This document shows positions 57,660-64,000 of a stretch of 64,000 bases of DNA, one piece after another. The DNA is taken from contig NC_088929.1 of assembly GCF_038396675.1 (NCBI RefSeq), positions 33,602,501-33,666,500 on the forward strand, in the 5' to 3' direction. Source of the stretch: Hydra vulgaris (taxonomy: Eukaryota > Cnidaria > Hydrozoa > Anthoathecata > Hydridae). The notes beneath the pieces were generated by a model. It ran no database searches. It was not told the origin of the DNA and saw only the letters and a list, made by a program, of their open reading frames with translations. The position numbers and the translations under genes were made by a program. How positions within the stretch are numbered: position 1 is the first letter of the stretch; each line of letters begins with the position of its first letter.

Positions 57660-58396
57660 GCGTTTTTAATAAAATTTAAAAGTAAACATGCTTACTTTAA
57701 GAAGAATTACAGAAAAGGTTATGATCTATATATTTCCAAACTTCATATTCTTAAAGTATATATAAATATCTAAAAAAAAACAAAAAAAAAACTGCGCTGT
57801 TTTTTTGACTTACTAATCTAAAAAATTTAATTTTTACTTTTGATTGATAGTATATTGAGATTGGACAGAAGATTGATAAGTAATTATGTTTAGGCACATC
57901 CAGAAAGTAAAAGTTCTCATTTATGTGTAAAACTACAATATGAATACTTAATGAACTCAATTAAAAATATATAAACATTAAAGACAGGTATATTCACTCA
58001 GAGCTAGTCAAAAAAATAAAAGGTATTTTCACTTAGGTGTAAAACTGCAATATCCATGTACATAAATAAACTCAATTTTAAATATCAAAACGCATTAACT
58101 CTTTGAATTCCGTGTTTTTATGAATTGACAAATCTTTATACAAATTAGTGAACTATAAATATTTTTTTGTTTTTCTTTGAACTGTAAAACAAAACAAAAT
58201 TAGGTAATTTTTTTTTAACAAATGAAATATATTGTCATATACATATCATAGACATACACAAACTGACGATTCTGAGTAATAATTGATAAAAAGGAGCAAC
58301 CAAATGTCTTTCAAGATTCAAGAGCCATGTTGGTAAATAAATTTAAATTCCACATCAACTTTGCACATCACTTTGCATCTTACAATTTTTAAATAT
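57660..58396. other. Non-coding part of transposon copy 2
   Basis: AT-rich sequence between the terminal region and the 3' end of the transposase frame. TGTAAAACTGCAATATCCATG and a related TGTAAAACTACAATATGAAT segment recur near 57926 and 58040. No coding signal. Confidence 0.4.
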
Positions 58397-61300
58397 TTAA
58401 GTCAAACTAGGCATAGTATCATCACTGCAGTATCTTATCTTAACTTCATTTTGACATACAGGAATAAATTCATGAAAGTCTTTAGTTCCAGGTATTGTTT
58501 TTACATTTTTAAATCGTTCAGATTGTAATAATCTTGTTTCGACCAAACTTTCACTTGAAATAAAAATAAAGTTTATACCTTTGATGTTGTTAGTGCAATA
58601 TGTAAACATATCACGTGAGTTCAATATTTGATTTGTAGAAATTTTCTGCAAACTAGCATTAGCTACAAGCCGTTTAACTGTTCCTCCTATACCATGACAA
58701 GGTTGCTTTCCATGGCTGGTTGCAAAGAAAACCCATTTTGCATCTGTCCCAAAGTCTGATTTATGCTGATATAGGTTAAAAATGTTTTTGCAGTATTTAT
58801 ACTGATATAAACAGCCATTAGAAAAATAGATCACGTTTGCAATGCTGGGTATCTTTTGCTTCAGATTATTTATAATTTAAGTCAGATCAGGTTATCCTTC
58901 TACTGGTAACATGTAACCCAGTACAATCTGCTTCATGTCCTGCTGCCTTGTAGGATACGCCTTTGTAGGCAAAGGCTAGGAGATGCCAACTCCGATTTAA
59001 AACACCCCCTGCCTTGGGGCTCTTGGTTGAGTTAAGGCTAGAGATGGTGTCTCGATAAAAATACTCATCTTGGGCAAATGTTAAATGCACCCCGCTACTG
59101 ACTTGTAGAAGGCCTCTTAGGCAAAGACTTAAGGGGTAAACAGATTCTATCTGCTGACCAGCCTCGCACCCCTTCTTCATCTATTAGGCTGGCGCAGATG
59201 TATTTTTAATACATTGTTTCCAGTTTAGGATGTTGAATACTGGATCTTCTTGACTCAATGCATGGGTTTTGCTTGTGTCTCTGTTTTTATGACTAGGCAA
59301 CTCATTCTATTATCTCCTAATGAGGTTACAGCTCTAAAACTCAGTTTTATGGTTCTGAGGCCGGCTGGTAGTCAGGTTTCCCGAACTCTGTGGTAGCTCT
59401 CAGAGAGGCTGATTCCATCAACAACTGAAAAATGTCAAAGTATTAACAGTGCCATGTTGCACATGGATGGTGTCCCTGTTTGTGCTTTTGGTGTGCATTG
59501 TGGAGGCCACATTTGGAGCCCTTTGTTACGGCTTAGGGTTTATTAGTAGTAATGAGGCAATTGCTTGGGCTATTAAACGGTGTTCTGAGTACTATCAATA
59601 TGCTACAATGCTTTGAGTCAAGTTCATCAATCTAATTTAAAAATGAATAAAGTACCAAAAACCATAAAACACAAAAAACCATCATCATCACCAAGTTCTC
59701 TAAACCTATTATTCACTAATATTCGTGGTCTTCGAAGTAACTTTTCTTCTGTTGAGTCTTATCTCTTGCAAATTTCACCAGACCTACTTGCTCTTTGTGA
59801 GACTAATTTGAGTTCGGCTGTCTCATCTTGTGATCTTAGTGTTGATGGTTATCTTCCTCTAATTCGTAAAGACTCCATTAGTCACATGCTTGGCCTCGGC
59901 ATTTACATTCGTAAGAATTCACCCATTTGTCGTGAAACTAGGTTTGAATCCACAGTCTATTCTTTCATGTGCTTTCGTTTAGCACCACTTCACTCTATTG
60001 CCTTTCTCTTTGTTCCATATCGCTCTCCTTCATCTCAAGACTGCACTCTTTTTGACGTTATTTCTGATCATATTGACCAAGCCCTCTCTCTTTATCCATC
60101 AGCTAATATAGTTGTTGTCGGTGACTTCAATGCTCACCACTCTGAATGGCTTGGCTCTAGTGTCATTGACTCTGCAGGCATTAAAGCCTACAACTTTTGC
60201 CTTTCTCAATCCCTAACTTAAATAGTCAACTTTCTAACTCGCTTTCCTGACAACCCGAATCATTTACCTTCTCTACTTGACTTATGTCTTGTTTCTGATC
60301 CTAGTCAGTGCTCAGTTTCTCCACATTCACCCTTAGGTTTTTCTGATCACAGTTTGATCTTTCTAAAACTAATATCTCATTCTTCTTCATCACCTGAATC
60401 CCCCTATTATCGAACCTCTTACAACTACAGTAAAGCTGACTGGAATTCTTTCCATGATTTTCTTTGTGATGGCCCTTGGGTAGAAATCTTTCGTCTTCCT
60501 GTCGACAAATGTGCTTCTTACATAACTTCGTGGATTCAGGCTGGAATGGAATCTTTTATTCCCTCTCGACAATTCCTGGTCAAGCCTCACTCTCCTCCAT
60601 GGTTTTCCTCACACTGTGCTGCTGCGATTGCCAATCGAAACCGTTACTTCCATATTTATCAGCAAAACAATTCTCCAGAAAACAGACCTCTGTTTATTAC
60701 TGCTAGAAACAATTGTAAAAAGGCTTTGGCTAACGCCAAAACCTGCTATTCTCAGGACATGAAATCTCGTATCTCCTCTCAAAAATTAGGCTCTCATGAC
60801 TTCTGGAGAATCTTTAATAATATCAATAATAACCACCTCTCTTTTATGGTTCAGACTTTGTCACCTCACCTAAAGACAAAGCCGAATTGTTTGCTAAAAA
60901 CTTTTCATCAATATCATCTCTTGATTCCACTAGTTGCGTTCTACCTGATATTGCCAACAAACAGGTTGATCCATTGCTTGACATTCATATCACTCCAACA
61001 TCTGTATCTAAAGTGATTTCCTGCCTAGACTCTTCTACAGCTTGTGGCCTGGACAACATACCTGTTATTGTCTTGCAGAAGTGTTCTCCGGAGCTGTCGC
61101 CAATACTCTTAAAACTATTCAACAAGTGCTTCTCAGAGTCTTATTTTCCAGCCTGCTGGAAGCGGCATCTGTTATCCCTATCTTCAAAAATTCTGGAGAA
61201 CGATCTGATTCGTATAACTACCGTCCCATAAGTCTTCTTTCTATCTTAAGCAAGGTTTTTGAATCTTTAATTAACAAACATTTAATTTCTCATCTTGAAT

Positions 61301-64000
61301 CCAATAACTTACTTTCTGACCATCAATATGGATTTTGATCTTCTTGTTCTACAGCTGATTTGCTAACAGTAATAACTGACAGGTTTTATCGTGCATTAGA
61401 TGAAGGTGGAGAGGTTAAGGTCATCGCTCTTGACATTTCAAAAGCTTTTGATAAAGTTTGGCATGCTAGTCTGCTCCATAAGCTTTCTTCTTATGGTGTA
61501 TCCGGCAACATCTTTAAGATCATTGAATCCTTCCTTTCCAATCGTAGCATAAAAGTTGTTCTCGATGGACAACACTCTTCTTCTTATTCTGTAACTTCAG
61601 GGGTTCCTCAAGGTTCTATCCTTGGCCTTATACTCTTTTTAATATACATTAATGATCTTCCAGATATTCTCACATCTAAGGTGGCATTGTTTGCTGATGA
61701 TACTACCATTTAATCTTGTCGTGATAAGAAACCAACACCCTATGATTGCTTGGAGGAGGCATTTGAGCTTGAAAAGGATCTCACTTCTGCTACAGCATGT
61801 GGCTCACAGTGGCTGGTGAACTTTAATTCAGATAAAACTCAATTTTTTTCAGCCAATCGTTATCGCAATAATTTAGAACTTCCTATATTTATGAACGGTG
61901 ATGTTCTCGATGAGTCACCTACTCTTCATCTTCTAGGATTAACTCTTACTTCCAACCTTTCTTGGAAACCATATACTAAATCAGTTGCAAAATTAGCATC
62001 TGCTAAGGTTGCATCTCTTTATCGAGCTCGTCACTTTCTTACTTCGGATTTTATTCTCTATCTCTATAAATCTCAAATCCGGCCTTGTATGAAATACTAT
62101 TGCCATATCTGGGGCAGATCTTCTAATGATGCTCTTTCTCTTTTAGAAAAGGTGCAAAAACGCATTGTAAGCATAGTTGGACCTGCTCGTGCAGCCAACC
62201 TCCAACCATTATCACATCGTCGTAATGTTGCTTCTCTTTCTCTTTTCTACAAATACTATAATGGGCTGGGCTCTAAAGAGCTAGCGTCTTGTGCCATCTA
62301 CTAAAATTCATTCTCGTGTTACTCGTCATTCAATTAAGTGTCATCCTTTTTCTGTGACTGTTCCTAAGTGCTCCAAAAACGCTTATTTGTCTAGTTTTTT
62401 TCCTCGAACATCAGTTCTTTGGAACTCGCTTCCTTCATCTTGCTTTCCTGATTCATATAATTTGCAATCTTTTAAGTCATCCATCAACCTTTATTCGCTC
62501 TACAATCTTCATCTTTTCTCTTTCAGTAACTTCCAACTTTAATTAGTGGCTGCTTGCAGTCTTGCTGGAACCGAAGATGTTTAAAAAAAAAATTGATTTT
62601 TGTACCTCGTAAACCATTGGTATCATGATTGTTATCATCTGATATAATGCAATATGAAGTGGAATGCAAAACTTAATTTTCTTTATAGTACACAACTACT
62701 GGATAAAGTGTGCACTGAAGATTATTATAATGGAAACCGTGTACTTTATCCTGCACAACAACTATAGTTTTCTACAAAATCTTCTAGAGTTATTGCCTTA
62801 TTTGATGGCAGTTCTTCTTTAAGATTTTTTAAATATTTAGATTGGCATTTAGAAATATATGAAGCTGTTAGCTTGACTAGTTTTTCCATCACCATATCTA
62901 CATCATCTGGTATGCTTACAAACTGTATAACTAAATCTGATCTATCAGTAGTAACCCATTGGTTAAATTCGATAGCATCTTCTTCCTCAAACTGCCCTAT
63001 TAGTTCGAATAGTTTTTCTTCTAATTTAGATGTACTTTTTGGACATTGTGTACATCGATTTAACATGCATTCTTTATTTTGCATATCACAAACAATAAAT
63101 TTATATAGTTCATGATAATCAATTTTAATGGGTAGGAGAATTAACTTCATGTTTTGATGGTAGATACAAACGCACACAGAATGGGTTCCTGATGAGTTTG
63201 GCAATACACACCATTTAGGTCTTAAAACGCAAAACTTGGAAAAACCTAACTTTACATGTGGATATAGAATTTTAAATGAGACAAATAACTCTTTCAAGCT
63301 TGAGAAAAGTAGTCGCTTTTGCATATGGACTTTCCAACTAACACTTACAAAATCTTTTTGACCAGGCATCTGGCGAGAGTTTTCACCATCTTCATAAAAA
63401 TTTTTCACATAAGTATTTATTTGATCAGGCAGCATTTTACCTCACTTAGCTTGTGTAACTGCTTCCTTCTTTGCTAAATATCTAGATTTTATTATTAGAT
63501 ACTTTGAAACACCAAAATACTCACTTGCTGCTTCAATTGACCATTCTTGTGGGCGCAAAGTCAATACTTGAATTTTGTCCTTAAATGAACAGCATTTTTC
63601 AAGTTAATCTTTTTTCAAAACTAACAATTTTTTGAACTGTACAACTTTTTTTTTTTAAATCAAGAATATATTCATTATCAAAAACTACAACTTCTGTCAA
63701 TGGAATTTTTAAAGAACTTAATAAATTTTCTTTTAAAACTGTTGATATAGTTTTAATTTTTTTTTCCCAATACTCATATGATTCGCAAATGGTTTTCCAT
63801 GAAGCTTGACTGGTGACATGCCAATTATACTGAGACAATCAGAAAATTCTTGTCTGTTTTTATTTATATCAGCCTCTTGTTGAACATTAAATACGTTTTC
63901 TTTATTTATACTTTCATTTGTGTAATCATCAGCAATATCAATGTTATCAGTATTAATTTCAACGGAAGCTTTTAATTTGACTAAGCATCTTGTACAAATT
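58397..64000 (-). pseudogene. Protein of the long-TIR transposon, copy 2, split by a LINE
   Basis: Presumed transposase; family recognised from many unnamed metazoan TE proteins, biochemistry unknown to me. Minus-strand order from the window end: CTRCLVKLKA (possible zinc-binding pair), GMSPVKLHGKPFANHM and, after a frameshift, DKIQVLTLRPQEWSIEAASE then FGVSKYLIIKSRYL (an HTH-like stretch, about 63560-63490). KDFVSVSWKVHMQKRLLFSS, FSKFCVLRPKWCV, GTHSVCVCIYHQNMKL, CTQCPKS and QWVTTDRSDLVIQF follow (63435-62746). Then come VHGFHYNNLQCTLYPVVVYY and CIISDDNNHD (about 62740-62600). After LINE copy [40 protein letters not shown] and TVKRLVANASL (58834-58600), ending near SDDTMPSLT. A stop follows VVYYKEN, and frameshifts are present near 63440 and 63600-63800. 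Confidence 0.75.
58880..62592 (+). pseudogene. LINE copy B (endonuclease plus RT), nearly full length
   Basis: Plus-strand CR1/Jockey-type retrotransposon, sister of copy A. The 5' non-coding region is 58880-59610. The coding region reads LLFTNIRGLRSNFSSVES, SPDLLALCETN and VVVGDFNAHHSEWLG (endonuclease), LGFSDHSLIFL and ADWNSFHDFLCDGPW. The RT gives ESLINKHLISHLESNNLLSD, VIALDISKAFDKVWHASLL (first Asp), SGVPQGSILGLILF and VALFADDTTI (catalytic box intact). The C-terminus is SVLWNSLPSSCFP. Stops at 60219, about 61336 and 61711 and frameshifts near 60870, 61175 and 62290 disable it. The 3' end has GAACCGAAGATGTTT followed by a short poly-A (about 62583-62592). It lies in antisense orientation in the coding region of the long-TIR transposon. 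Confidence 0.92.

Larger units (their letters stand above)
57299..64000 (-). mobile_element. Long-TIR DNA transposon, copy 2 (runs off the window)
   Basis: The left end GGGTAATTCCCTGTCAAAAC corresponds to GGGTCATTCCATGTCAAATC of copy 1, with a comparable long A/T-rich terminal region behind it (to about 57660). The minus-strand protein is the same family as in copy 1 but much better kept, and its N-terminus reaches the window end. LINE copy B (58880-62592) is inserted into the coding region. The right end and target duplication lie outside. Confidence 0.7.

Noticed and set aside
58887-59180. Minus-strand frame of 97 codons
   Set aside because: It is antisense to the 5' non-coding region of LINE copy B and shows no protein family.
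63599-63838. Separate small gene in the minus frame of 79 codons
   Set aside because: Neighbouring frames give MSPVKLHGKPFANHM and EWSIEAASEYFGVS, both parts of the long-TIR transposon protein; the 79-codon frame is a shifted reading of the same region.

Overview
The window is AT-rich eukaryotic DNA with spliced genes (GT-AG introns with consistent phases), abundant (TA)n tracts, many perfect hairpins and a dense load of decayed transposable elements. The gene sequences are metazoan, and the mix of TEs (mariner, hAT, pogo-like, Penelope-like, CR1/Jockey-like LINEs, long-TIR DNA transposons) with the base composition fits a cnidarian, most likely Hydra. The organism is inference, not proof.

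Three host genes could be rebuilt by joining exons across introns with matching phases. (1) 3269-3986, minus: three consecutive internal exons of an NCBP3 (nuclear cap-binding subunit 3) homologue; both ends are missing. (2) 16201-22262, minus: a complete three-exon AKAP17A (XE7/SFRS17A) homologue of 512 codons. (3) 32245-47891, plus: a complete four-exon epsilon-type 14-3-3 gene of 258 codons, whose first intron is about 13 kb and carries two DNA transposons, a LINE fragment, a SINE fragment, a palindromic minisatellite and a small inverted-repeat element.

Layout. 1-3.2 kb: a degenerate AT repeat split by a 1.28-kb mariner. 3.2-4.1 kb: NCBP3 exons and microsatellites. 4.4-7.3 kb: two Penelope-like remnants and a GGCCAAGGC-rich inverted-repeat element. 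8.0-9.4 kb: two tRNA-like SINE copies in inverted orientation. 10-12.3 kb: LINE copy A (minus). 12.6-15 kb: a tRNA-Met-like SINE head and a mariner-like transposase broken by a hAT-like MITE. 15.9-22.3 kb: AKAP17A. 22.3-25.3 kb: no gene, only short repeats. 25.3-26.4 kb: LTR-retroelement integrase remnant. 26.9-30.7 kb: minisatellite, an ACGTTG-rich element, a pogo-like element and a hAT-like element. 30.9-31.5 kb: hairpin cluster. 32.2-47.9 kb: 14-3-3. 49.7-52.2 kb: hAT element with a perfect 8-bp target duplication. 53.4-57.0 kb: a second LINE lineage (minus). 57.3-64 kb: a second copy of the long-TIR transposon family seen at 34.1-37.8 kb, with LINE copy B inserted into its coding region.

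The least explained system is that long-TIR transposon family (34138-37813 and 57299 to beyond the window end). It has about 500-bp terminal inverted repeats starting GGGT, a TACA duplication at the one copy with both ends, and a large protein with a conserved ATSHGK..GGTVKRL region that I recognise from metazoan transposons but cannot assign to a superfamily. All TE coding regions seen here are broken; the three host genes look intact where visible.
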